From assembly GCA_035493955.1 (NCBI GenBank), contig DATJHI010000004.1, forward strand, positions 62,001-126,000: 64,000 nucleotides of DNA. Direction: 5' to 3'. Source of the DNA: NCED01 sp035493955 (GTDB lineage: Bacteria; Pseudomonadota; Alphaproteobacteria; Caulobacterales; Caulobacteraceae). The translations under genes were made by a program, and so were the position numbers. Below, piece after piece: positions 35,395 to 43,660 of this stretch; position 1 is the first letter of the stretch; each line of letters opens with the position of its first letter. The notes below the pieces were generated by a model, which was not told where the DNA came from, made no database searches, and saw only the letters and a program-made list of their open reading frames with translations.

Positions 35395-37206
35395 TCATTC
35401 CCCCGTCAGCCCACGATTAGCCTTGTCCAGCTCCTCCGCATACCGTCGTGTCGCATAGGTTTCGGTCAGCAGGCCCAACACCTTCAACTCCGTTGGGTTA
35501 TCCACTACCGCCAAAGCCTCCGTCTCGGTGCGGTCGAAGGCGGTCATGGCCTCCTTGATGTCCAATTCGGGCGTCAGCACGGCATGCGCCTGCCGCGCCA
35601 GGCTGCCGACGGCTGCGCTCATGTCCAGCCCTTCGACGAAGGCCTCCGGAGTGGCGATCATGCCGACGTACCGGCCGGTCTCGTCGGTCACGACCACGGC
35701 GTGGGTCGAGCCCAAGGGGTAGCGGGTCCGGAAATCGGCCAGGCTGGTCGCCGCCGTGACGCGGGGCGGGTCGCGGCGCATCAGCCGCTCCACCGTCATC
35801 TGCCGCATCCAGCCGATGTCGCGGGCGCTGCGGATGGTCTCGCCGCGCAGGTGCAGCCGCCAGGTCGAGAACGAATAGCCGAAGCTCTCGCGTACGAAGA
35901 GGCTGGCGGTGACGCAGGCCGCCAGCACCGCCCCCGTGACGGTGAAGTCGCCGGTGGTCTCCAGCACCAGGAAGGTCATGGTCAGGGGGCCGCCGACGAT
36001 GGCCACGGCCAGGGTCCCCATCCCCGCCAGCACGCAGATGGTGGGGTCCAGGGCCAGGCCCGGAACGAACAGGACCGCCGCCTGGCCGAACAGCTTGCCG
36101 CACAGGGCGCCGACGAACAGCGAGGCGAAGAACAGGCCGCCGCGGAAACCGGACCCGAGCGACAGCATCGAGGCCAGCAGCTTGATGGCGATGAGCCCCG
36201 CCAAGGTCGTCATCGGGATCGAGATCGGCAAGTCGAGCTGCATCGCGCCATGCCCGGCCGCCAGCACCTGGGGGGTGAGCAGGGCCAGGCCCCCGACCAT
36301 CAGTCCGCCCACCGCTGGCCGCAGCCAATAGGGCAGGCGGGAAAGCTCGAAGCCGCGCTCGACGAGGGCGACGCTGCGCATCACCCCGACGCCCAAGGCC
36401 GCGACCACCACCCCGAGGACGACGATGATCGGGAAATGCAGGGGGCGGATGGCGAACAGCGAGGTCACCTGGATGCCGTAGGGCGCGCCTCCCAGGGCCT
36501 GGGTGGTCAGAACGGCGGCGATGGCGGCCGCCATCACCGGCGCCACGCTCGACACCGCATAGACGCCGATGATCAGCTCGAAGGCGTAGAAGGCCCCCGT
36601 CAGGGGCGCGCCGAAGGCCGACGCGATGGCCGCGGCCGCGCCGCATCCCACCAGAATCCGCAGGTCCCCCCGGCGCAGCTTCATCACCAAGCCGAAGCGC
36701 GAGGCCAGGCCCGCCCCGATCTGGGCGTAGCCCGCTTCCAGCCCGACGGAGGCGCCGCAGCCGTTGGAGATCAGGGTCTGCAGGGAGACCACCAGGCTGT
36801 CGCGGAACGACATCCGCCCACCCCGCAGGGCGTTGGCCTCCACCGGATCCACCGCCTGCGGAATCTCGTGACGGCGGCGCCACCATTCCATGGCGCCCAG
36901 GATCAGTCCGCCCGCGGCCGGAGCGGTCAGGGCCACCGCCGGGGAGATCTTGGCGGTGGCGCTGAGGTGCTGGTCCAGAGCGATTCCGTAGATCAGCACG
37001 TGGGCGATTTGCGAGACGCGGCTCATCAGGGTCGCCAGCACTGCGGCGCCCGCGCCGACGACGATCGCCGCCAACACCAGGAACGCTTCGCGGGAGCGGA
37101 CCTGGGCTCTCAACCGGGCCCAGCGGCCGCGGGCCTGATCGGCGAGAGGCAGGGCGAGGCCGAGCAGGCCCCGGGTATCGACGTCGACGGGGTCGCCCCC
37201 GCTCAC
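35395..37206 (-). CDS. ClC-type chloride channel/antiporter with C-terminal CBS pair
   Basis: From GTG 37206 (overlapping the rnhB stop as GTGA) the protein has 603 residues. It has about ten membrane helices of ClC type and a C-terminal cytoplasmic pair of CBS-like domains (about 480-600). The ClC selectivity motifs are altered: the second motif reads GASVGLEAGYAQIGA instead of the canonical GxEGP, and the first (GSGIP-like) reads RHEIPQAVDPV. The third is recognisable in GSGFRGGLFFASLFVGALCGKLFG. It may transport chloride, fluoride or another anion, or act as a CBS-gated channel. The frame is open 200 codons further upstream but that part is antisense to nothing useful and lies inside rnhB. 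Confidence 0.85.
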   Translation of the reverse strand: MSGGDPVDVDTRGLLGLALPLADQARGRWARLRAQVRSREAFLVLAAIVVGAGAAVLATLMSRVSQIAHVLIYGIALDQHLSATAKISPAVALTAPAAGGLILGAMEWWRRRHEIPQAVDPVEANALRGGRMSFRDSLVVSLQTLISNGCGASVGLEAGYAQIGAGLASRFGLVMKLRRGDLRILVGCGAAAAIASAFGAPLTGAFYAFELIIGVYAVSSVAPVMAAAIAAVLTTQALGGAPYGIQVTSLFAIRPLHFPIIVVLGVVVAALGVGVMRSVALVERGFELSRLPYWLRPAVGGLMVGGLALLTPQVLAAGHGAMQLDLPISIPMTTLAGLIAIKLLASMLSLGSGFRGGLFFASLFVGALCGKLFGQAAVLFVPGLALDPTICVLAGMGTLAVAIVGGPLTMTFLVLETTGDFTVTGAVLAACVTASLFVRESFGYSFSTWRLHLRGETIRSARDIGWMRQMTVERLMRRDPPRVTAATSLADFRTRYPLGSTHAVVVTDETGRYVGMIATPEAFVEGLDMSAAVGSLARQAHAVLTPELDIKEAMTAFDRTETEALAVVDNPTELKVLGLLTETYATRRYAEELDKANRGLTGE

Positions 37207-37907
37207 ATGACCTCGTCGCGGTCGTCGAACAGCGCCAGGGTCCGGATGTCCCCGCCCTCCGCCAGCAGTCGAAGGGGGGCCCAGCTCATGCGGTGGATAG
37301 GCGAGGGGCCCAGGGTCTGCAGCGCGGCGATGTGGCGGGCGGCGCCATAGCCCTTGTGACTGGCGAAGCCGTAGCCGGGATGGAGCTCGTCCATCTCGGC
37401 CATCAGCCGGTCGCGGGCGGTCTTGGCCAGGATCGAGGCGGCGGCGATGGAAGCGGACAGGGCGTCGCCGCCGACCACCGTGCGGACCTGGCAGGGCAGG
37501 GCGAACCGGTAGTTGCCGTCGACCAGAGCGAAGGCCGGCGTCAGCTCCAGCGCTTCCACCGCCCGGCGCATGGCCAGGCCGGTGGCGTGCAGGATGTTGA
37601 GCTCGGCGATCTCCTCCACCGAGGCGAAGGCCACGGCCCAGGCCGACGCGGATCGCTTGATCTCGGCCTCGAGCCGTTCGCGGGTCTTGGCGGTGAGTTT
37701 CTTGGAATCGTCGATCCCGTCCGGGACCCGGCGCGGATGCAGGATCACCGCGGCGGCGCAGACCGGCCCGGCCCATGGACCCCGCCCGGCCTCGTCGACC
37801 CCGCACACGGGGCCGGGATGCAGTTTTTCCAGCGTAAGGTTAGGCCCGGGCCCGCGCCGGGGCTTGGCGGTCTTGGTCTCGCCGGGAGGAGAGATTCGCG
37901 GGCTCAC
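37203..37907 (-). CDS. rnhB: RnhB, ribonuclease HII
   Basis: RNase HII cleaves RNA in RNA/DNA hybrids, including single embedded ribonucleotides. The 234-residue protein has a basic N-terminal extension (about 35 residues), then the signature CGVDEAGRGPWAGPV, DDSKKLTAKTRE, and FASHKGYGAARH, the catalytic Asp/Glu set of the family. It is the first gene of a minus-strand run that continues with the ClC channel gene, whose GTG overlaps the rnhB stop. Confidence 0.96.
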   Translation of the reverse strand: MSPRISPPGETKTAKPRRGPGPNLTLEKLHPGPVCGVDEAGRGPWAGPVCAAAVILHPRRVPDGIDDSKKLTAKTRERLEAEIKRSASAWAVAFASVEEIAELNILHATGLAMRRAVEALELTPAFALVDGNYRFALPCQVRTVVGGDALSASIAAASILAKTARDRLMAEMDELHPGYGFASHKGYGAARHIAALQTLGPSPIHRMSWAPLRLLAEGGDIRTLALFDDRDEVM

Positions 37908-37980
37908 GCCCCTCGAATACGCCGCCCGGCGCCCGTCTGGAAGGCCTCCTCAGCCCGCGACGTGGACGCAGGGGTCGGAC

Positions 37981-38520
37981 CTAGCGGTAACGGCCCTGGC
38001 TGTCGAAGGCGGCGTAGCTGGTCAGATCGGGATGGTAGGGCCCGTCGTTGGGAAGCTTGCCGCGGGCGATCTCCAGGGCGAAGCGGTCGAACACCGAATT
38101 GGCGTCCGTCCAGGTCGTGTAGCCGACCACCTGGTGAAGGTCGATTTCGTGCCAGCGGTACGAGACCGGTTTGGCCACGCCGTCCGCGCCGGTCACCGTG
38201 CCGGTGATGGCGGCGCCGCCCAAACCGACGCTCAGCAACGACAGGCCCGGCTGGTCAACGAGTTCGTTGAAGGTCGGATGGTTGGGTGTGGCCGACTCCA
38301 GCACCAGGTCGACCCGCTGAAGCGGCGCGGCCCCGGGTTTGGCCAGGGCGCGCTGCACATAGTCGGCGAGATCCTTGCGCAGCATCTCGACGTCGCGGGC
38401 GCCGTAGGCCTTGGTGTTCTTCTGCAATTCGGGGCCGATGGAGACCGAGACCTCGGCGGCGCTGGCGGCGCCGGCGGCGAGGAGCAGGGCAGCTGCGGCT
38501 GTGGCGATCAGATGTTTCAT
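37981..38520 (-). CDS. exported protein, unknown function
   Basis: The 179-residue protein begins with a clear signal peptide (MKHLIATAAAALLLAAGAASAA, cleavage after about residue 22, shown here as family-type AxA). The mature part has an N-terminal helix with VEMLRKDLADYVQRAL and then a beta-rich part with ITGTVTGADGV and YRWHEIDLHQVVGYTTWTDA. There are no cysteines and no recognised domain. It stands alone, with 73 bp to rnhB downstream and 53 bp to ygfZ upstream. It is likely periplasmic. Confidence 0.7.
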   Translation of the reverse strand: MKHLIATAAAALLLAAGAASAAEVSVSIGPELQKNTKAYGARDVEMLRKDLADYVQRALAKPGAAPLQRVDLVLESATPNHPTFNELVDQPGLSLLSVGLGGAAITGTVTGADGVAKPVSYRWHEIDLHQVVGYTTWTDANSVFDRFALEIARGKLPNDGPYHPDLTSYAAFDSQGRYR

Positions 38521-38573
38521 GTGGCGCCTCCGATTAGTGCCTCAACATTAATACCATATCCGGCCGTTTCCGT

Positions 38574-39419
38574 TCAGTCGGCTGTCCCGGTTTCGCCCGC
38601 CAGCCAGTCCGGCGCATGCGTCCGCACGGGCCGGCCGTCCGCGGTCAGATCGGCGCCGGCGATGCGGTCCAGCCGCAGCAGCGCCAGCGCCCGGCCGTCT
38701 CGGCCGCCGACGATTTCTCCCGCCCGAAGCGCCCCGGCCAGCACCTCGGTTCCCGGCGGCGGCGCCGGCCCGTCCATGCTCACCGGCAGCAGGCGGGTCT
38801 TCACCGGCCCGCGCCGCTTCATCCGCGAGGTGGTCTCCTGGCCGACGAAGCAGCCCTTGCGGAAGTCGATGCCGTGCAGCAGGTCGAGGTTCGCCTCGAT
38901 CGGATAGGTGTTTTCGGCCAGGGCGTCGCGGCCGGTGTCGGCCACCCCCAGCGCCAGGCGGTGGGCGTCGTAGTCGTCCTCGTCGGCTTGGGCCGCGCCC
39001 GGCGCCGGCGGCGCCGTCAGCCCCGTGGCGCGAAAGCCGAGCTCAGGCAGTCGAGGGTCCTGCGCCCAACCAGGCCCGGCCGCTGCCGCGCCCCACTGGG
39101 CGAAGACGCCGCCCTCGGCCGGGGCGATCTCCACCTTGGCCCGCAGGCGGTACAGGGAAAGCCGTTGGACCAGGTCGTGACGGCGGGCCGACGGCAGGTC
39201 GAGCAGCACCGCCTCCGGCTGGCCGACCAGGAACAGGTCGAACAGCAGCCGCCCCTGCGGCGTGAGCAGGGCGCCATAGCGCCACTCGCCGACCGCCAGG
39301 GTCTCGACGTCCTGGGTCAAGAGGCCTTGCAGGAAGCTGCGGCAGTCCGGGCCCCACACCGCGACCAGGGCGCGGCTGCGCAGATGGGCGGACTTGGGCG
39401 CGATCGGGTCGGTGGTCAT
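38574..39419 (-). CDS. ygfZ: YgfZ/GcvT-like folate-binding protein
   Basis: YgfZ proteins bind tetrahydrofolate and support iron-sulfur cluster maturation. The 281-residue product has the family signature KGCFVGQETTSRM, the GcvT-like N-terminal fold with FLQGLLTQDVETL near residues 25-38, and the CDS-length typical of the family. It is the last gene of a compact minus-strand run (ldcA, TrmH-like, ygfZ) with gaps of one and two bases. Confidence 0.92.
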   Translation of the reverse strand: MTTDPIAPKSAHLRSRALVAVWGPDCRSFLQGLLTQDVETLAVGEWRYGALLTPQGRLLFDLFLVGQPEAVLLDLPSARRHDLVQRLSLYRLRAKVEIAPAEGGVFAQWGAAAAGPGWAQDPRLPELGFRATGLTAPPAPGAAQADEDDYDAHRLALGVADTGRDALAENTYPIEANLDLLHGIDFRKGCFVGQETTSRMKRRGPVKTRLLPVSMDGPAPPPGTEVLAGALRAGEIVGGRDGRALALLRLDRIAGADLTADGRPVRTHAPDWLAGETGTAD

Positions 39420-39421
39420 GG

Positions 39422-40264
39422 CTATGGATTTGGCCCCTGTGGGTCGCCGCCGCTAGAGGCTTCGGGCCCGAACACCAGGTGATGCAGCACGATCCCCGAG
39501 GTTGTCGCCACATTCAGGGAATCGAAGGCGCCGGCCATGGGGATCGAGACGGTGCGCGCTTGGGCCATAACCGCGACCGGCAGCCCGGGACCTTCGGTCC
39601 CCAGCAGCACCGCGGTCCGGGCCGGCCGCGCCAGGTCCGCCAAGGGTGTGGCGCCGGCGGGGCTGAGGGCCAGAGTCGCAAAACCGTGCCGCGCGAACAG
39701 GGCCGTCATGTCCGCGTCCCGATCCAGCCGCACGAAGGGCGTGGTCAGGCTGGCGCCCACCGAGGTGCGGATGGCCTTGCGGTACAGGGGATCGCAGCAG
39801 GCGGAGTCGAGCACCACCGCTCCCACTCCGAAGGCGGCGGCGTTGCGAAAGATGCCGCCCATGTTGTCGTGGTTGGCGATGCCGAACAGCCCCACCGCCA
39901 CGGCTCTCGACCCCAGTCCCGCCAGCAGGGCGTCCGGGTCGGGCGGCGCCGCACGACGGCCGAAGGCCAGTATGCCCCGATGGATATGGAAACCGGCGAT
40001 CGCATCCATGGTGGCCTGCGAGGCGGCGTAGACCGGAACGTCGGGAGCGAGTTCCGCCAGCAGCGGCGCCAGGCTCTCCACGCGTTTTTCCGCCAGCAGG
40101 AGCGAGTCCAGCGGGTGGCGCCCCGACCGCAAGGCCGCGCGCAGGACCACCTCGCCCTCGGCCACGAACCGCCCCTCGCGGCCGACTAGGTCCCGTTCGC
40201 GGATGTCGCGATAGGCCTGGATGCGCGGATCGCCGGGGTCGTCGATGCGGAGGACGGCGGCCAT
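39422..40264 (-). CDS. TrmH/SpoU family RNA 2'-O-methyltransferase
   Basis: From ATG 40264 the protein has 280 residues. The N-terminal region (about 1-110) is a substrate-binding domain with RFVAEGEVVLRAAL. The C-terminal SPOUT knot shows the three family motifs: NHDNMGGIFRNAAAFGVGAVVLD, LLGTEGPGLP and IPMAGAFDSLNVATTSGIVL. It should methylate a ribose in tRNA or rRNA; the exact target cannot be inferred. It lies one base after ldcA and two bases before ygfZ, so the three genes are one operon. Confidence 0.9.
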   Translation of the reverse strand: MAAVLRIDDPGDPRIQAYRDIRERDLVGREGRFVAEGEVVLRAALRSGRHPLDSLLLAEKRVESLAPLLAELAPDVPVYAASQATMDAIAGFHIHRGILAFGRRAAPPDPDALLAGLGSRAVAVGLFGIANHDNMGGIFRNAAAFGVGAVVLDSACCDPLYRKAIRTSVGASLTTPFVRLDRDADMTALFARHGFATLALSPAGATPLADLARPARTAVLLGTEGPGLPVAVMAQARTVSIPMAGAFDSLNVATTSGIVLHHLVFGPEASSGGDPQGPNP

Positions 40265-40265
40265 G

Positions 40266-41105
40266 TCAGAGCCCGCCGAAGGGAACCACCTTGTTGCCGG
40301 CGTCGTGGCCGATGTCGGCCCCGCCCAGATAGGCGATGCCGGAGCGCTCGCACCAGTAGCGCGCGATCTCCTCGGCCGTCTGGCCGAACTCCGGGTCGTT
40401 GGGCGGAACGGCGCTGCAGCGGCCGAGGCGGATGCCGGCGACCTTGCGGATCGTCGGCGCCTCGGCGAGGTGGAAGAACATCCGGTCGATCGCATAGAGG
40501 TGCTCGGAGACCTCCTCCAGCATCAGCACATGGCCGCTCAGGTCCGGCAGCCAGGGGGTGCCGATCAGGCTGGACAGGATCGCCATGTTGAAGGCGATGG
40601 TCCTGCCGCCGGATGCGACCGACGGCTCGAGCGCGGCGGGGGAGCGCCGGACCAGCCAGGCTAGGGCGCGGGCGATCGCCGCCTCGCCCCCGTCGCGGGC
40701 GATCTCATGGGTCATGGGCCCGTGGGCGGCATGGCGGAAACCGGCCCCGTAGAGGGCCGACAGCATGGCCCCGGCGTCGCTGTATCCGAGATAGGCCTTC
40801 TCCCGCGCGGGGGGCGTAAGGCGCGGCAGCACCGCCTCGATCAGCCGCCCCGATCCGTAGCCGCCGCGGGCGTACCACAAGGCGTCGAAGTCCGGGTCGT
40901 TGGCGACCTCGACGAAGGAGTCCGCGCGCTGGGCTTCCGAGCCGGCGAAATGGCCGTGCGAAAAGAAGCACTGAGGATGGAAGACCACTTCGACGTTCCC
41001 GGCGGGGTAGAGGGAGGCGACGAGGGCCTGCACCGCCGGCGGCGCGTCCTCGCTCAGCCGCGACGCCGGCGCCACGACTCCGATTCTCGTCCGGTCTGCA
41101 GGCAC
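40266..41105 (-). CDS. ldcA: LD-carboxypeptidase (S66 family, murein tetrapeptide carboxypeptidase)
   Basis: The enzyme removes the terminal D-alanine from recycled murein tetrapeptides in the cytoplasm. The 279-residue product opens IGVVAPASRL and has the nucleophile motif LGYSDAGAML (Ser109), MTHEI, and the glutamate/histidine part LMLEEVSEHLYAIDRMFFHL. The start is GTG 41105, without a good ribosome site; the family N terminus leaves no better option. It is divergent from mpl with 57 bp between the starts, which supports a joint role in wall recycling. Confidence 0.88.
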   Translation of the reverse strand: MPADRTRIGVVAPASRLSEDAPPAVQALVASLYPAGNVEVVFHPQCFFSHGHFAGSEAQRADSFVEVANDPDFDALWYARGGYGSGRLIEAVLPRLTPPAREKAYLGYSDAGAMLSALYGAGFRHAAHGPMTHEIARDGGEAAIARALAWLVRRSPAALEPSVASGGRTIAFNMAILSSLIGTPWLPDLSGHVLMLEEVSEHLYAIDRMFFHLAEAPTIRKVAGIRLGRCSAVPPNDPEFGQTAEEIARYWCERSGIAYLGGADIGHDAGNKVVPFGGL

Positions 41106-41162
41106 GTGGGGAAGGTCTTTCGGTTGCTTGCGGCGGAAAGCGCCGAACCATAGGGTCCGGCG

Positions 41163-42569
41163 ATGACTCCAGACAAAGCCTATTTCTTCTGCGGCGTCGG
41201 CGGCAGCGGCATGCTTCCCCTGGCCCTGATCGTCCAGGCGGGCGGCTCCAGCGTGGAGGGGTCCGACCGGTCCCTGGACCAGGGCCGCACCCCGGCCAAG
41301 TTCGACTTCCTGCGCCGCCGAGGGGTGATTCTGCATCCGCAGGACGGCAGCGGCCTTAGGCCCGGTCAGACCCTGGTGGTTTCGGGCGCCATCGAAGAGA
41401 CCGTCGCCGACGTCCAGGCCGCCCGGCGGATCGGCGCGCCCATCGTCACCCGGCCCGAGCTGTTGGCCGAGCTGTTCAACGCCGCCTCGGTCTCGGTCGG
41501 GGTCGCCGGCACCAGCGGCAAGTCCACCACCACGGCGATGATCGGCTGGATCCTGCACCGGGCGGGCTTCGACCCCACCATCATGAACGGGGCGGAGATG
41601 AAGAACTTCGCCACGCCGGAGGCTCCCTCCTCCAGCGCCGTGATCGGCTCGGGCAAGCTGTTCGTCAGCGAGGTGGACGAGAGCGACGGCTCCATCGCCC
41701 GCTACGTTCCCCGCGTCGCCGTGGTCAACAACGTCGCCCTCGACCACAAGTCGATGGACGAACTGCGCGTGCTGTTCCGCGATTTCGTGGCCAAGGCGCA
41801 GACGGCGGTGCTCAACCTCGACAACGCCGAAACCGCGGCCCTGGCGGCGGGGCTGCCTGGCCGGAACCTCGTGACCTACAGTCTCGGCCGGACGCCCGCC
41901 GACCTGTCGGCCGAGGCGATCGCGCCTGCGCCGGACGGGATCGCCTTCCTGGTCCGGGCCAGGGACGGGGGGACGGCGAAGGTGCGCCTGCCCGTGCCTG
42001 GCCGGCACAACGTCTCCAACGCCCTGGCCGCCATCGCCGCTACTGGAGCCTGCGGCGTGTCCCTGGCCGATGCGGCGGCGGCCTTGGGCGAGTTCGCCGG
42101 CGTCCGGCGCAGGCTCGAGGTGGTGGGGATCGCGGGCGGGGTGACGGTGATCGACGACTTCGCCCACAATCCCGACAAGATCGCCGCCACCCTCGAGACC
42201 CTGCACGCCTTTCCCGGCCGACTGCTGGTGCTGTTCCAGCCCCACGGCTACGGGCCCCTGCGGCTGATGAAGGACGCGTTCGTCGACGGCTTCGTGGAGG
42301 CGCTGGCGGCGCAGGACGTGCTGGTGATTCCTGCGCCTGTCTATTACGGCGGCACCACGGACCGCAGCGTCGGCAGCGCCGACGTCGCCGAAGCCGTGCA
42401 CGCCCGGGGTCGTCAGGCCGAGGCCTTCGCGGACCGCGTGGCCTGCGGCGACCGCCTGATCGCCCTGGCCCGGCCCGGCGACCGGATCGTGGTGATGGGC
42501 GCCCGCGACGACACCCTCAGCCAGTTCGCGGCCGAACTTCTGGCCCGCTTGGCGGGGGCCGGAACTTAG
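41163..42569 (+). CDS. mpl: Mpl, UDP-MurNAc:tripeptide ligase (MurC paralogue)
   Basis: Mpl attaches the recycled tripeptide L-Ala-gamma-D-Glu-mDAP to UDP-MurNAc. The 468 residues have the Mur-ligase plan: N-terminal loop FFCGVGGSGMLPLALIV, P-loop GTSGKSTTTAMIGW near residue 118, SEVDESDGSI, and VNNVALDHKS. The C-terminal VIDDFAHNPDKIAATLETL is the Mpl form of the VDDYGHHP motif of MurC. The acidic ALDHK in place of HLDHY also separates it from MurC (3092-4507). Paired with ldcA in a divergent arrangement. The split from MurC is made by motif differences; alternative murC-like ligases are possible. Confidence 0.85.
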   Translation: MTPDKAYFFCGVGGSGMLPLALIVQAGGSSVEGSDRSLDQGRTPAKFDFLRRRGVILHPQDGSGLRPGQTLVVSGAIEETVADVQAARRIGAPIVTRPELLAELFNAASVSVGVAGTSGKSTTTAMIGWILHRAGFDPTIMNGAEMKNFATPEAPSSSAVIGSGKLFVSEVDESDGSIARYVPRVAVVNNVALDHKSMDELRVLFRDFVAKAQTAVLNLDNAETAALAAGLPGRNLVTYSLGRTPADLSAEAIAPAPDGIAFLVRARDGGTAKVRLPVPGRHNVSNALAAIAATGACGVSLADAAAALGEFAGVRRRLEVVGIAGGVTVIDDFAHNPDKIAATLETLHAFPGRLLVLFQPHGYGPLRLMKDAFVDGFVEALAAQDVLVIPAPVYYGGTTDRSVGSADVAEAVHARGRQAEAFADRVACGDRLIALARPGDRIVVMGARDDTLSQFAAELLARLAGAGT

Positions 42570-42619
42570 GCCGCGGGTTCAAGGGCCAAAAACCCGGCGA
42601 GTCCGGTATATATGGACCG

Positions 42620-43660
42620 ATGGCCGCGCCCTCGTTCCCGATTCTGTTCGTGGCTCCCGAACGCGTGGAGGACGCGATCCTCGCCTCGGGCCTGATCCGG
42701 CGGCTTTCGGACGAGATGCCCCAGGCCCGCTTCACCGTGGTCGCGGGGGCCGCCACGGCCCCCCTGTTCCGCGACCTTCCCGGCTTGGAGCGGCGACTGC
42801 CGTTCGAGCCCGAGCCCATGGGCCTGCACTGGTTCACGCTCTGGCGGCAGACCCGCAACCGCCGGTGGGGACTGGTGCTGGACATGCGCGGCTCGCGCCT
42901 GGCCCGTTTCCTGAGCGCACGCCGCCGCGGGATCAAGAAGCCGCTCAACCCGGCGCTCGGGCCGATCCACAAGGTGGTGGAGGCGGCGCGGGTACTGCGC
43001 CTCGAGGACGATCCGCCGAGTCCATTCCTGTTCATCAGCCCCCAAACCGAAGCCCTGGCGGCTGGCTTGCTAAGGCCGCCGCCCGGCGTGGCGGAGGGCC
43101 CGATCCTGGCGATCGCCCCGGCCGCCGACTGGGTAGGCAAGGCTTGGCCGGCGGAGCGTTTCGCGGTGACGGCGGCCGAGCTTCTCGGCCCGAAGGGGCC
43201 GTTGCCTACCGGCCGGCTGTTGCTGCTGGGCGGTCCCGAGGATCGCTGGGCGACCGAAACGGTGCGCCGCTCCATCGCCCGCGAGCGGCTCGTCGATCTG
43301 ATCGGCAGGGCGGACCTGCTGACCAGCTACGCCTGCCTGAAGCGGGCGCGCCTGTTCATCGGCTCCGACAACCCGTTCATGCATCTGGCCGCGGCGGCCG
43401 GGGCCCCGACCCTGGCCCTGTTCGGCCCGTCCGACGACCGGATCCACGGGCCATGGGGGGCGCACGCCCGCGCCCTGCGCGGTCCGCGCGACTTCGAGGC
43501 CTTCAAGGCCATCGACCCCACTTTCAGCCAGGCCATGAACCATATGCAGGACCTGACCACCGCCAAGGTGACGTCGGCGGCGCGGCGGCTTATGGCCGAA
43601 ACCGAACCCGGGCCCGATGCCCCTGACAAGCCAGAAACGGATGCCGAAACGCATGACTGA
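42620..43660 (+). CDS. glycosyltransferase family 9 (heptosyltransferase-like)
   Basis: The 346-residue protein has the two-domain GT-B plan of the ADP-heptose LPS heptosyltransferases. It has an N-terminal LFVAPERVEDAILASGLIRRL, the LDMRGSRLAR block and IAPAADWVGKAWPAERF. The C-terminal sugar-nucleotide site contains FIGSDNPFMHLAAAAGAPTLALFGPSD. It probably adds a heptose or related sugar to lipopolysaccharide core on the cytoplasmic side. It starts 51 bp after mpl. The last eight bases overlap the likely pyrC start. Confidence 0.85.
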   Translation: MAAPSFPILFVAPERVEDAILASGLIRRLSDEMPQARFTVVAGAATAPLFRDLPGLERRLPFEPEPMGLHWFTLWRQTRNRRWGLVLDMRGSRLARFLSARRRGIKKPLNPALGPIHKVVEAARVLRLEDDPPSPFLFISPQTEALAAGLLRPPPGVAEGPILAIAPAADWVGKAWPAERFAVTAAELLGPKGPLPTGRLLLLGGPEDRWATETVRRSIARERLVDLIGRADLLTSYACLKRARLFIGSDNPFMHLAAAAGAPTLALFGPSDDRIHGPWGAHARALRGPRDFEAFKAIDPTFSQAMNHMQDLTTAKVTSAARRLMAETEPGPDAPDKPETDAETHD

